A stretch of DNA of 64,000 nt, taken from Verrucomicrobiaceae bacterium E54. GTDB taxonomy: Bacteria; Verrucomicrobiota; Verrucomicrobiia; Verrucomicrobiales; Akkermansiaceae. The position numbers were made by a program, and so were the translations under genes. The stretch covers positions 62,001 through 126,000 of the forward strand of contig JAKZES010000009.1 in the NCBI GenBank assembly GCA_022548915.1. Direction: 5' to 3'. The notes under the pieces are model-generated. The model was not told the DNA's origin. It did not search any database and worked only from the letters and a program-made list of their open reading frames with translations. This document shows positions 37,956 through 47,436 of the stretch, piece by piece (position 1 is the stretch's first letter; each line of letters begins with the position of its first letter).

Positions 37956-38594
37956 ATGGATCCATCCAAACTCCTTTCCGCCCTCAACTTCCGCTACGCG
38001 ACCAAGGCCTTCGACCCCGCCAAGACGATCCCCGCCGAGACCTGGGAGGCGCTGCTCGACTCTCTGGTTCTCGCTCCCTCCTCGTTCGGACTCCAGCCCT
38101 GGCGCTTCGTCGTGGTCGAGGACCCGGCGCTGCGCGCCGAACTCCGGAAGGTCTCCTGGGGCCAGTCGCAGGTCACCGATGCCGACAAGCTGGTGGTCTT
38201 CACCTCGCGGGACGACCTCACCCCCGAAGACACCGCCCGCTGGCTCGACCGGCTGGCCGAGGTCCAGGGACAGGACCCCGCCACCTTCGAGGGACTCCGC
38301 AAAGTCATCGACGGGTTTGCCAACAACATGACGGTGGAGGAGCGCCACTCATGGAACGTCCGGCAGACCTACCTTGCGCTCGGGCAGTTCATGACCTCGG
38401 CGGCCGTGCTCGGGATCGACACCTGCCCCCTGGAAGGTCTCGACCCTGCGAGCTACGACAACATCCTGGCCCTCACCGGCAGTGGCTACGCGACCTGCGT
38501 CGCCTGTGCGGTGGGCTACCGGACGGAGGACGACCATCACGCGGCCCGCCCCAAGGCGCGCTTCCCGCGGGAGGACGTCATCCAGGCCATCTGA
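37956..38594 (+). CDS. Nitroreductase-family NAD(P)H oxidoreductase
   Basis: A 212-residue FMN enzyme like NfsB. The FMN-contacting N-terminus has NFRYATKAFDPAKT, then LAPSSFGLQPWRF (Ser/Gln contacts), and the C-terminal ACAVGYR-type segment reads CVACAVGYRTEDD. The physiological electron acceptor is unknown. The ATG at 37956 is used; an upstream in-frame start would add residues not seen in the family. A TTGACA occurs at 37901-37906 but has no good -10 at the right distance. Confidence 0.88.
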   Translation: MDPSKLLSALNFRYATKAFDPAKTIPAETWEALLDSLVLAPSSFGLQPWRFVVVEDPALRAELRKVSWGQSQVTDADKLVVFTSRDDLTPEDTARWLDRLAEVQGQDPATFEGLRKVIDGFANNMTVEERHSWNVRQTYLALGQFMTSAAVLGIDTCPLEGLDPASYDNILALTGSGYATCVACAVGYRTEDDHHAARPKARFPREDVIQAI

Positions 38595-38629
38595 ACCATG
38601 CGGATCGAACGCCGGCAAGGTGCCGGAGA

Positions 38630-38646
38630 AGTCTGCTAGACAGACT
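38630..38646. repeat. Short inverted repeat between nitroreductase and MscS-like genes
   Basis: AGTCTG and CAGACT are separated by five bases (CTAGA). It resembles in sequence the stem of the hairpin at 21644-21665. It could be an operator or a degenerate member of the same hairpin family; no T-run follows. Confidence 0.3.
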
Positions 38647-38676
38647 CGTGGATCGAGCGTCATAGTGTTGGAACCG

Positions 38677-40374
38677 ATGATGCGCCGGAGAACCCCAGGT
38701 CTGTTTTTCACGCTTCTGCTCGCGCTGCTGGCGCCCTTGGCTCTGCTCCGGGGCCAGGAAGAGGCCACCTCGCCGCCGGACAAGACGCTCGAAGCGCTGC
38801 AGTCCACCATTCCCCTGCTCAAGAGGGAGCAGGCCACGCTGGATGACCTTCGCCAGCGCCTGGAAGACACCGCCAGTGACGTCGAGCGGGAAAAGATCGA
38901 GGCGGAGATCGCCTCGGTTCGTCAGCGCATGGACGAACTTCGGAACAACTTCCGGACGATCGCATCAGGCGTGGATGAAGATGCCTATTTCGAGGACCAG
39001 ACCGGCAGCACGAGCTTCAACCAGGAGTTCCAGGAGATCCTCAAGCCGGTCTTGGAAGAACTGCGCGACGCCACTTCGGCACCCCGCGAGATGGAGGAAC
39101 TCCGCGACGGCCTTGCCACCGCGACCAGCCGTCGTGACCTGGCCGACTCCGCCGTCCGGCGACTCGATGAGTTGCTGAAGCGCGAGGATCTTGACGAGGC
39201 GATCGTCGGGCAAATCAAGAGCACCCGGTCCCTGTGGCAGGAACGCCTTGACGAGGCGGCAGGCCGGATCGCCGTGATCGAGGCCAAGCTTGCCGAGCGC
39301 GACCGGCAGGCCCCCTCCGTGCTCGAATCGATTTCCAACGCCATCTCCCGCTTCTGGAAAAGCCGCGGTCTGAACCTGCTGATGGCCATCGGGGCATTCA
39401 TCGTCTCCTCGATCCTCGTGCGCCGTCTTTACCGCTTGCTCAAGCGGATGAGCCCCTTTCACCGCAAGGGCGAAACACGGCTGACGGCGCGGTTGGTCGA
39501 CCTGGTGGCGGTGATCGCCGCGGTCGTTGCCGGCATCGGGGCCGCCCTGATCGTCTTCTATCTCCGGGGCGACTGGTTGCTGCTCACCGTCACGGCCATC
39601 CTCATCGCCGGGCTCCTCATCGCCTCGCGGAACTCGCTCGTGCCCTACATCGATCAGGTCCGCACCATGCTCAATCTCGGACCGGTGCGGGAAGGCGAAC
39701 GACTGGTCTACGACGGCGTCCCGTGGCGGGTCGACAGGCTCGGCATCTACTGCCGCTTCACCAACCCCCTCCTGGGAGGCGCCGTTCTCCGGCTTCCGAT
39801 CCGGACCGTCAACGGGCTGCACTCCCGGCCCTGCCACCGCAAGGAGCCGTGGTTCCCCACCAAGGAGAACGACTGGGTCATCCTCGGCGACGAGACCTAC
39901 GGAAAGGTCGTCCAGCAGACCCCCGAGAGGGTCACGGTTCTGAGACTTGGCGGCAGCCGCAAGACCTATCCCACGTCCGAATTTCTCTCCCTCTCGCCGG
40001 AGAACCTGTCCACCGGCTTCCGCGTCAGCTCGACCTTCGGCATCGACTACGGACATCAGGCCATCAGCACCCTGGAAGTTCCGGGGGTTCTCGCCGCACG
40101 ATTGGAAGCCACCCTGCTTGAAGCATTCGGCCATGAGGCCGTTCAGAATCTCAACGTCGAGTTCGAGGCGGCGGGTTCCTCCTCCCTCGACTATGCGATC
40201 CTTGCGGACTTCACGGGAGAGGTCGCCCACCGTTTCAAGGCCATCGGACGACTCCTTCAGAAGGTCTGCGTGGATGTCTGCAACGAACACGGCTGGGTGA
40301 TTCCATTCACCCAGGTCACGGTGCATCAGGCCGGCACCGGGGTTTCCCTTGACGCGCCCGACCCGCAGGCCTAG
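38677..40374 (+). CDS. MscS-family mechanosensitive channel-like protein with coiled-coil periplasmic domain
   Basis: A 565-residue protein. A signal-like N-terminus ([22 protein letters not shown]) is followed by about 200 residues of charged coiled coil, then about three or four membrane segments (roughly 230-330). The soluble C-terminal part has MscS-type beta-domain sequence ([20 protein letters not shown]) and ends with [11 protein letters not shown], like the alpha/beta domain of MscS. Such channels release solutes on osmotic downshock. The pore helix is less clearly Gly/Ala-patterned than in E. coli MscS. It lies 46 bases upstream of rimK, and a channel next to rimK is seen in other bacteria too. 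Confidence 0.75.
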   Translation: MMRRRTPGLFFTLLLALLAPLALLRGQEEATSPPDKTLEALQSTIPLLKREQATLDDLRQRLEDTASDVEREKIEAEIASVRQRMDELRNNFRTIASGVDEDAYFEDQTGSTSFNQEFQEILKPVLEELRDATSAPREMEELRDGLATATSRRDLADSAVRRLDELLKREDLDEAIVGQIKSTRSLWQERLDEAAGRIAVIEAKLAERDRQAPSVLESISNAISRFWKSRGLNLLMAIGAFIVSSILVRRLYRLLKRMSPFHRKGETRLTARLVDLVAVIAAVVAGIGAALIVFYLRGDWLLLTVTAILIAGLLIASRNSLVPYIDQVRTMLNLGPVREGERLVYDGVPWRVDRLGIYCRFTNPLLGGAVLRLPIRTVNGLHSRPCHRKEPWFPTKENDWVILGDETYGKVVQQTPERVTVLRLGGSRKTYPTSEFLSLSPENLSTGFRVSSTFGIDYGHQAISTLEVPGVLAARLEATLLEAFGHEAVQNLNVEFEAAGSSSLDYAILADFTGEVAHRFKAIGRLLQKVCVDVCNEHGWVIPFTQVTVHQAGTGVSLDAPDPQA

Positions 40375-40420
40375 CCGTCGTTCCCCGGCGAGAGAACATC
40401 CCGGGCCCAGCTGCTTTCCC

Positions 40421-41326
40421 ATGAACATCGCCGTCCTTTCCCGCAACGCCAAACTCTACTCGACCCGCCGGCTGCTCGAGGCGGGCAAGGAACGCGGCCA
40501 CGACATCCGGCGCATCGACTATCTCCGGTGCCACATGAACATCACCACCATGCGTCCGCGGATCTACCTCGGGGACGAGGAGATCTCGGCGGTGGACGCC
40601 ATCATTCCGCGGATCGGCGCGAGTCACACCTTTTACGGCACCGCCGTGGTCCGGCAGTTCGAAATGATGGGAACCTACCCGCTCAACGAGTCGGTCGCCA
40701 TTTCCCGTTCCCGCGACAAGCTGCGCTCGCTGCAACTCCTCGCACGAAAGGGCATCGGACTCCCGGTGACCGCCTTCGCGCACGACACCAAGGCCACCGG
40801 CCACCTGATCAAGCTGTGCGGCGGCGCGCCCATCGTCATCAAGCTGCTCGAAGGCACCCAGGGGGTCGGCGTCGTGCTGGCGGAAACCCAGAAGGCCGCC
40901 GAGTCGGTGATCGAGGCATTCCGCGGACTCGAAGCCAACATCCTCGCCCAGGAATTCATCGCCGAAGCCGGCGGATCGGACATCCGCTGCTTCGTGGTCG
41001 GCGACAAGGTGGTGGCCGCGATGAAGCGTCAGGGGGCCGAGGGCGAGTTCCGCTCCAACCTCCACCGCGGCGGCTCGTCGACGGTGGTCAAGATCACCCC
41101 CGAAGAACGCTCGACGGCGGTCCGCGCGGCCCGCGTCATGGGTCTGAACGTCGCCGGAGTCGACCTGCTGCGCTCCAACCACGGCCCGGTGGTCATGGAA
41201 GTCAATTCCTCGCCGGGGTTGGAAGGCATCGAACACGCGACCGGCAAGGATGTGGCCGGCAAGATCATCGAGTTCATCGAAAAGCGGGCCCAGGCCGGCA
41301 CCACGCGCACCCGCGGCAAGGGCTGA
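40421..41326 (+). CDS. rimK: RimK-type ribosomal protein S6 glutamate ligase / poly-glutamate ligase
   Basis: A 301-residue ATP-grasp ligase, the same length as E. coli RimK and beginning [17 protein letters not shown], near identical to the family start. ATP-grasp features are [13 protein letters not shown], the AQEFI segment and the metal-binding [14 protein letters not shown]. RimK adds glutamates to the C-terminus of ribosomal protein S6 or makes poly-alpha-glutamate. The start ATG is at 40421. The following gene encodes an AstE/AspA-type deacylase often found beside rimK. Confidence 0.93.
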   Translation: MNIAVLSRNAKLYSTRRLLEAGKERGHDIRRIDYLRCHMNITTMRPRIYLGDEEISAVDAIIPRIGASHTFYGTAVVRQFEMMGTYPLNESVAISRSRDKLRSLQLLARKGIGLPVTAFAHDTKATGHLIKLCGGAPIVIKLLEGTQGVGVVLAETQKAAESVIEAFRGLEANILAQEFIAEAGGSDIRCFVVGDKVVAAMKRQGAEGEFRSNLHRGGSSTVVKITPEERSTAVRAARVMGLNVAGVDLLRSNHGPVVMEVNSSPGLEGIEHATGKDVAGKIIEFIEKRAQAGTTRTRGKG

Positions 41327-41444
41327 CCCGGATTTCTTCATCCGTGATCGGGTGCCCGACCGAGCGGGCCGAGCAAGGAAGAGCAAACGCCGCCCGGGCA
41401 TCTTTAGGGTTTCATGTTCAGCCGATCGATCTTCAATCTCGCCC

Positions 41445-42518
41445 ATGGCAAAGAGCCCCAGGGCCGAACCCTTTCAACTTGGTGACGTCTCGGTCGCGCC
41501 CGGCACCCGTGAGCGCGTCCAGCTCGACGTCGGCACCTATCTGACCTCGGAATCGCTACGGCTGGCGGTCCATGTGCTCCACGGGCGCCGACCCGGCCCG
41601 GTGACCCTGGTCACCGCCGCGATCCACGGCGACGAGACCAATGGCACGGAAATCGTCCGCCGCCTGCTCCGGGAGCGCCGCCTGAAGCGGCTGGCCGGCA
41701 CCCTGCTCGCCATCCCCATCGTCAACCGTCCGGGCTTCGTCACGCGTTCCCGCTACATGCCGGACCGCCGCGACCTCAACCGCCTCTTTCCCGGCAGCCC
41801 GACCGGCTCGCTCGGCTCGCGACTCGCCAAGGTCCTCATCGACGAGGTGGTGAAGCGGGCGGATGTGGTGATCGACCTCCACACCGGAGCCGTCAACCGC
41901 CCCAACCTTCCCCAGCTCCGGATCAGCCCCGGTCGCTCCGCCGAACTGGAGCTGGCCCGCGTCTTCGCGCCACCCGTGATCCTCGCCGGGGAGCCCAGGG
42001 AGGGCACCTTCCGTCATGCCTGCCGCGCGCTCGGAAAGACCTGCCTGCTCTACGAGGCCGGCGAGGCGCTGCGCCTCGACACGCCGGCCATCCGCTTCGG
42101 TGTCCAGGGCGTGCTGTCGGTCCTGCGCCAGCTCCAGATGCTGCGCGGCAAGTCACCCATCCGCCGGCTCCCGCTGGTGTGCTCGCGCTCGTTCTGGGAG
42201 CGGGCGCCGGCCGGCGGCATCTTCACTCCGCTGGTTTCCCTCGGAAGGGCGGTCGAAGCCGGCACCCAGCTCGGTTTCGTCGCCGATCCCCACGGCACCG
42301 GCGACACCCCGGTGCTCGCCAGCAGGCCCGGGCTGCTCATCGGGCGCACCAACGACGCGGCCGCCGACGAGGGAGACGGTCTGTTCCACCTCGCGTCGCT
42401 CGAGGGCATCGACCAGGCCGAGTCGCGCATCGCCCGCACCGCGGAAAACCTGCCTTCGGCACACGACGACGAGGATGACCACCCGGTGCCCTACGATTCG
42501 TTGAACGACACCATCTGA
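41445..42518 (+). CDS. Succinylglutamate desuccinylase/aspartoacylase-family zinc hydrolase
   Basis: A 357-residue member of the M14-related AstE/AspA family. Zinc ligands are visible in AAIHGDETNG (His and Glu) and VIDLHTG (His); RDLNRLFPGS is also typical. Members remove acyl groups or amino acids from modified substrates. Its position 118 bases after rimK recurs in many genomes, and a role in processing glutamate-containing products has been proposed from such context; this is inference. The C-terminal 20 residues are Asp-rich. Confidence 0.87.
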   Translation: MAKSPRAEPFQLGDVSVAPGTRERVQLDVGTYLTSESLRLAVHVLHGRRPGPVTLVTAAIHGDETNGTEIVRRLLRERRLKRLAGTLLAIPIVNRPGFVTRSRYMPDRRDLNRLFPGSPTGSLGSRLAKVLIDEVVKRADVVIDLHTGAVNRPNLPQLRISPGRSAELELARVFAPPVILAGEPREGTFRHACRALGKTCLLYEAGEALRLDTPAIRFGVQGVLSVLRQLQMLRGKSPIRRLPLVCSRSFWERAPAGGIFTPLVSLGRAVEAGTQLGFVADPHGTGDTPVLASRPGLLIGRTNDAAADEGDGLFHLASLEGIDQAESRIARTAENLPSAHDDEDDHPVPYDSLNDTI

Positions 42519-42631
42519 GCAAATTCGGCGGAGGCTTTCCCATGAAAGCCACAGCTTGACGGGGCCCTCGAACGTAGCAACATCAAGGAGTCAAAGTTGA
42601 ATTTCACCAGCCCCCCCGGAATCCTTCCGTC

Positions 42632-45043
42632 ATGAAGACCACCCTGCACATCGCCCGAATTCTCGCTCTCTTCTCCATTTCCATGAGTCCCGCCCTTTCC
42701 TCGTCGCTTCCCGTGCCGGACCGGGGCTTTCTCAGCAGCAGGCCCGCCGCCAACTGGGAGGAAGGCCTGATCTGCGGCAACGGCACCCTCGGCATGCTCG
42801 CCTTCAGCCATCCCAACGACGAGCGGATCATCTTCACCCACGAGGAACTGTTCATGCCGATGGGCGATCCGGTCGTCCCGCCCGATCAGTCCATGCACCT
42901 GCCGGAAATCCGGAGTCTCATTGCCGAAGGCAAATACAAGGAGGCCGAGGCCCTGCAGGCGAAGTACTCCGGCCAGGATGGCTTCATGTACCCGGACTAC
43001 TTCGTGCCGGCCTTCGACCTGCAGATCACCCAACCGGGCGGTGAGGCCCGGGACTATGCCCGCACGGTGGACTTCTCGACCAGCGAGGCCCGCATCAAGT
43101 GGACCAACGATCTCGGCACCTTCGAGCGCGGCCTGTTCTGCTCACGGAAAGACCGGATCGCCGTGGTCCGCTTGCAGGCTGAAAAGCCCGGCTCGCTCAA
43201 CGCCACCCTCAAGCTCGTCCCGCGCAAGACCAGCGACGAGTTCAACAAGGACACCGACATCGCCAAGAAATCCAGCGACTCCTTCAAGGAGCACTTCGGC
43301 GACATCGAGAGCCGCTCCACCTCGGACTCCCTGTCCTACAGCATGCAGTGCCTCAAGGCCTACGAGGGCAGCATCACCGCCGTCAACGGCCACGCCCGCG
43401 TCATCACCAAGGGCGGCAAGGCCACTGCCAAGGACGACGGCTCGCTGGTGGTCGAGAATGCCGACGAGGTCCTGCTGCTCGTCGACATCGCCCTGCCCCG
43501 CGAAAAGGGCAGCGACCTTTTCGACGAACTTGCCGCCAAGCTGGACAAGGTCGAGGCCGACTACGACAAGCTGCTCTCCAGCCAGGCCAAACTCCACGGC
43601 GAACTCTTCAACCGGGTCAGGCTCGACCTCGGCGGCAGCGCGGAGGACCACAAGAAGAGCACCGAGGAACTGCTCGAGATCTCCACCTGGGAGGACATCA
43701 ACATGGCCCTTCTTGAGAAGGAATTTGATGCCGGCCGCCACAACATCATCTCCTCCACCGGAAAACTGCCACCGAACCTGCAGGGCATCTGGGGCGGCAC
43801 CTACGTGCCCAACTGGGCCAGCGACTTCACTCACAACGGCAACGTGCCCTCCGCCATCGCGGCCAACCTGCCGGGCAACATGCCGGAGCTGACCCCGGCC
43901 TACACCAGCTACATCGAGTCGCTGATTCCCGATCTCCAGCTCAATGCCAAGCATCTCTTCGGCGCCCGCGGGATCGTCCTGCCGTCGCGCACCAGCACCA
44001 ACGGCTACAACAACGCCTACTCGGAGAACTTCGCCGGCGGCATGTGGGTCGCCGGTGCCGGAAAAGCCGCCCGCTTCTTCTACGACTACTACCTCTTCAC
44101 CGGTGACGAGGAGTTCCTCGCCAAGCACGCCGTGCCCTACCTCGAGCAATGCGCGCTGTTCTTCGAGGACTACCTTTACGAGGACGAAAACGGCCAGTTC
44201 GTCTTCTCACCGACCCAGTCGCCCGAGAACTGGCCCGAGGGCAGCGACTCACAGGCCACCTTCAACGCGACCATGGACGTCGCCGTTGCCAAGGAAGTCC
44301 TGCACAACCTGATCGCGGCCTCCCGCACCCTGGACATCAACGCCGACAAGATCCCGAAGTGGAAAGGCATGCTCGCCAAGATGCCCCCCTACATGCTCAA
44401 TGAGGACGGCATCATCAAGGAGTGGCTGACGCCCAAGCTCGGCAACAACGACAAGCACCGCCATTCCTCCCAGCTTTATCCTCTCTACTACGTCATGCCC
44501 GAGGAGATCGAGCAGGACCCGAAACTGGTCGAAGGTTTCCGCAAGAGCGTGGAGTTCAAGCTGGCCGAGCACTGGAAGGACCCGGAGGACCGCGGGTTCA
44601 TGTCCTTCGGCCTGGTCCAGCTCGGTCAGGTCGTCTCGACCCTCGGCGACGGCGAACTCTCGCTGCTCTGTCTGCGCCACCTGGTGAACCGCTTCTGGCT
44701 CAACAACCTGGCGTCGATGCATAACCACCGCCACCTGTTCAACATGGACATCAGCGGTGGCCAACCCGCCCTGATCATCCAGATGCTGGTCGGTTCCGAC
44801 GTCGGGGAGGTCAAGTTGCTGCCCGCCCTTCCGAAGGAGTGGAAGACGGGCACTCTGGAAGGCGTGCTCTGCCGCGGTGCGATCGAAATCAACCGGCTCC
44901 ACTGGACGCCCGGCAAGGTGGAGGTCGCGATGACCTCGAAGGAAGCACAGACCATCGATCTGATCCTGCCGGGTCAGGAGCCCCGCAAGGTCGAGCTGTC
45001 GGCCGGCGAGACCGTCAAGCTGGAGCTCCCGCGAAAAGGCTGA
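42632..45043 (+). CDS. Exported GH95-family alpha-L-fucosidase-like glycoside hydrolase
   Basis: An 803-residue protein with a signal peptide (cleavage near ALSS). The GH95 layout is present: an N-terminal beta-sandwich with WEEGLICGNGTLGMLAF, a linker, an (alpha/alpha)6 barrel (about 330-690) with LPPNLQGIWGG and SRTSTNGYNNAYSENFAGG, and a C-terminal beta domain. GH95 enzymes cleave alpha-1,2-fucosyl or alpha-L-galactosyl residues by inversion. A neighbouring amidohydrolase on the opposite strand fits the next steps of fucose breakdown. Periplasmic or secreted. Confidence 0.92.
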   Translation: MKTTLHIARILALFSISMSPALSSSLPVPDRGFLSSRPAANWEEGLICGNGTLGMLAFSHPNDERIIFTHEELFMPMGDPVVPPDQSMHLPEIRSLIAEGKYKEAEALQAKYSGQDGFMYPDYFVPAFDLQITQPGGEARDYARTVDFSTSEARIKWTNDLGTFERGLFCSRKDRIAVVRLQAEKPGSLNATLKLVPRKTSDEFNKDTDIAKKSSDSFKEHFGDIESRSTSDSLSYSMQCLKAYEGSITAVNGHARVITKGGKATAKDDGSLVVENADEVLLLVDIALPREKGSDLFDELAAKLDKVEADYDKLLSSQAKLHGELFNRVRLDLGGSAEDHKKSTEELLEISTWEDINMALLEKEFDAGRHNIISSTGKLPPNLQGIWGGTYVPNWASDFTHNGNVPSAIAANLPGNMPELTPAYTSYIESLIPDLQLNAKHLFGARGIVLPSRTSTNGYNNAYSENFAGGMWVAGAGKAARFFYDYYLFTGDEEFLAKHAVPYLEQCALFFEDYLYEDENGQFVFSPTQSPENWPEGSDSQATFNATMDVAVAKEVLHNLIAASRTLDINADKIPKWKGMLAKMPPYMLNEDGIIKEWLTPKLGNNDKHRHSSQLYPLYYVMPEEIEQDPKLVEGFRKSVEFKLAEHWKDPEDRGFMSFGLVQLGQVVSTLGDGELSLLCLRHLVNRFWLNNLASMHNHRHLFNMDISGGQPALIIQMLVGSDVGEVKLLPALPKEWKTGTLEGVLCRGAIEINRLHWTPGKVEVAMTSKEAQTIDLILPGQEPRKVELSAGETVKLELPRKG

Positions 45044-45118
45044 GACAGGGGGAAAGGCGGACTTCCGTCCGGTGCCCCGAGCGTATGGGACGCGGGGCCA
45101 CGGTCCGTATTCCCTCGA

Positions 45119-45949
45119 TCAGAAGCCGTAGATCCGCACCGCGTTGCCACCCCAAATGGCCGCCTTTTCTTCCTCACTGAGTCCGGCGACCAGCTCGGTC
45201 ACGCACTCGACCCACTGCCCGTACTCGGAGCGCAGCAGACACACCGGCCAGTCGGAGCCGAACATCAGGCGACCGGCGCCGAAGGCCTCCAGCACCGTCT
45301 CGAAGTAGGGCCGCAGCAAATCCACATCCCACTCCGCATCGCGGACCTCGGTCACCATGCCGGAGACCTTGCAGCTGACATTCTCACGGCGGGCGAGTTC
45401 GCGGGTGTTCTTTGCCCACGCCTCGTCGAACGCGTCGCGCCGGACCACCGGCTTGGCGATATGATCGACCACGAAGATCTGCTCCGGGTGGCGATCGACG
45501 AACTCGATCGTCTGCGGCAGATGCTTCTCGAAGATCAGGATGTCGTAAACCAGCCCGTAGTTCATGAGCCGCCGGATGCCCTCGTTGAAATCCTCGCGCA
45601 GGATGAAGTCGTCGTCCGGCTCGTCGTGCACCACGTGCCGCACGCCGCACAGCTTCGGATGCGGGGCGAAGCGCTCGAGGAACGGCTCGCCGGCATCCTC
45701 GAGCAGCGGCACCCAGCCGACCACGCCACGCATCCAGTCGTTCGCCTCCGCGAGCCCCAGCAACCACTCGGTTTCCTCGACAATCTGCCGCGCCTGAACG
45801 ACGACGCTGCCACCGATCCCCGAGCTCTTGAAGTTCCGCGCGGCATCCCCGGCGAGGAAATCCCGGCGGATGACCGACTTCTCCTCGTCGATCCAGGGAT
45901 AGTCGGTGTCGTTGATGGCCCACAGGTGGTGATGGCTGTCGATTTTCAT
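45119..45949 (-). CDS. Amidohydrolase-2 family protein, candidate L-fucono-1,5-lactonase
   Basis: A 276-residue metal-dependent hydrolase of COG3618. It begins KIDSHHHLWAI with the HxH metal site, has FVVDHIAKP with a third metal His, and ends with the FGSDWPV catalytic Asp segment. The family contains L-fuconolactone and L-rhamnonolactone hydrolases. The adjacent GH95 fucosidase makes fuconolactone the most attractive substrate, but other sugar lactones or dicarboxylates are possible. The ATG at 45947-45949 is chosen because the frame upstream overlaps the divergent MBL gene leader. Confidence 0.82.
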   Translation of the reverse strand: MKIDSHHHLWAINDTDYPWIDEEKSVIRRDFLAGDAARNFKSSGIGGSVVVQARQIVEETEWLLGLAEANDWMRGVVGWVPLLEDAGEPFLERFAPHPKLCGVRHVVHDEPDDDFILREDFNEGIRRLMNYGLVYDILIFEKHLPQTIEFVDRHPEQIFVVDHIAKPVVRRDAFDEAWAKNTRELARRENVSCKVSGMVTEVRDAEWDVDLLRPYFETVLEAFGAGRLMFGSDWPVCLLRSEYGQWVECVTELVAGLSEEEKAAIWGGNAVRIYGF

Positions 45950-46065
45950 GTCCCAAGGCAATCCGACCCGGTCCCGGCTGTCCAGCCCATCGAGGGCCGT
46001 GCGGGACTTCATCCATCCAAAATCCGCCATCGACAAAAGCTCCGGCCCGACCAAGGTCCGACGCC

Positions 46066-47436
46066 GTGCTTTTCCGCAGCCTCTGCCGCCACGCCGAAAT
46101 CGGCTCGAACTCCTACCTCCTCGACACCGGAGAAGTCCGCATCGTTCTCGATGCCGGAATGCATCCGAAACACGAGGGACAGGAGGCCATCCCCCATTTC
46201 GAGTTGCTGGAGGAGGGCTCGGTCGATGCGGCGGTGATCACCCATTCCCATCTCGACCACATCGGCACGCTGCCCGTGCTGCTTCGCGACCAACCCCAGG
46301 CGCGGGTGTTCTTTTCCCAGGCCGCGGCCGAACTCGGCTTTGCCATGCTCCACAACTCGGTGAACGTGATGCAGTCGAAGAGGACCGAACTCGGCATCAC
46401 CGACTACCCGCTCTTCCACCACCGCGAACTCGACGAGATCGAAGCCGCGATCGAAACCCGCGCCATCGAGCGCCCCTTCGATCTCGATGCCGACGGCGAC
46501 GTCCGCGCGACCTTCCACGATGCCGGCCACGTCCTTGGCTCGGTGGGCGTGACCCTGAAAACGGGGGGCAAGTCCCTGTTTTACACCGGCGACGTGAACT
46601 TCGAGTCATCCACCCTGATCAAGGGCGCCATCTTTCCCGACGAGCCGGTCGATACGCTGGTCATCGAGACGACCCGCGGTGCCAGCCCGCGCGACCCCGC
46701 CTACACCCGCGACGCCGAGGAGGCGCGCTTCGCGGAGACCATCGAGCGAACCCTCCATCGCGGCGGCTCGGTGCTCATCCCGGTCTTCGCCGTGGGAAAG
46801 ACCCAGGAGGTCCTGACGATGATCCACCGCTTCAAGCGCAAGGGCATGATCCCGGCCAGGGCTCCGGTCGTCATCGGCGGGCTCTCGACCAAGATGACGA
46901 TCATCTACGACAAGTATGCGGGCGGCCTCACCCGGCGGACCGATGACGACTTCCGCATCCTTTCCGACATGGAAATCCAGGCCGGCAGCCGCCGCCGCAA
47001 CCGTGCGCCCATCATTCCCCGGGCGGGCACGATCTACTGCCTGTCGAGCGGCATGATGACCGAGAAAACGGTCTCCAATGCCTTCGCCCGTGCCGGTTTC
47101 CTGGAGAACCCGAAGAATGCGCTGCTTTTTGTCGGCTATGCCGATCCGGACTCGCCCGCCGGCCACATTCGCGCAGCGGCCCACGGCGACAAGATCGTGC
47201 TCGATCCGGCACACCCATCGGCCCCCTTGCGGGCGCAGACGGACGTTTTCGATTTCAGCGGCCACGCCACCCGCGATGACCTGCTGGCCTACGCGAAAAA
47301 GGTCCGGCCCAAACGTACGTTCCTGGTCCACGGCGACCCCGAGGCCAGCCGATGGTTCCAGGATCGCCTGCGCGAGGAGTTGCCCCAGACCGAGCCCATC
47401 ATTCCCGAACCGGGTCTGAGTTACGAACTCGACTGA
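46066..47436 (+). CDS. Metallo-beta-lactamase / beta-CASP family RNA-processing nuclease
   Basis: A 456-residue cytoplasmic protein. The MBL metal motif is ITHSHLDHIGTLP with the further His in HDAGHVLGS and Asp in YTGDVN. The beta-CASP domain is inserted in the usual place (IPVFAVGKTQEVL), and the C-terminus has the FSGHATRDDLL and FLVHGDPEA motifs of CPSF73/RNase-J-like proteins. It probably processes or degrades RNA ends; the exact class cannot be told. Its 3' end overlaps the convergent PKS gene by 16 bases. Confidence 0.88.
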   Translation: MLFRSLCRHAEIGSNSYLLDTGEVRIVLDAGMHPKHEGQEAIPHFELLEEGSVDAAVITHSHLDHIGTLPVLLRDQPQARVFFSQAAAELGFAMLHNSVNVMQSKRTELGITDYPLFHHRELDEIEAAIETRAIERPFDLDADGDVRATFHDAGHVLGSVGVTLKTGGKSLFYTGDVNFESSTLIKGAIFPDEPVDTLVIETTRGASPRDPAYTRDAEEARFAETIERTLHRGGSVLIPVFAVGKTQEVLTMIHRFKRKGMIPARAPVVIGGLSTKMTIIYDKYAGGLTRRTDDDFRILSDMEIQAGSRRRNRAPIIPRAGTIYCLSSGMMTEKTVSNAFARAGFLENPKNALLFVGYADPDSPAGHIRAAAHGDKIVLDPAHPSAPLRAQTDVFDFSGHATRDDLLAYAKKVRPKRTFLVHGDPEASRWFQDRLREELPQTEPIIPEPGLSYELD

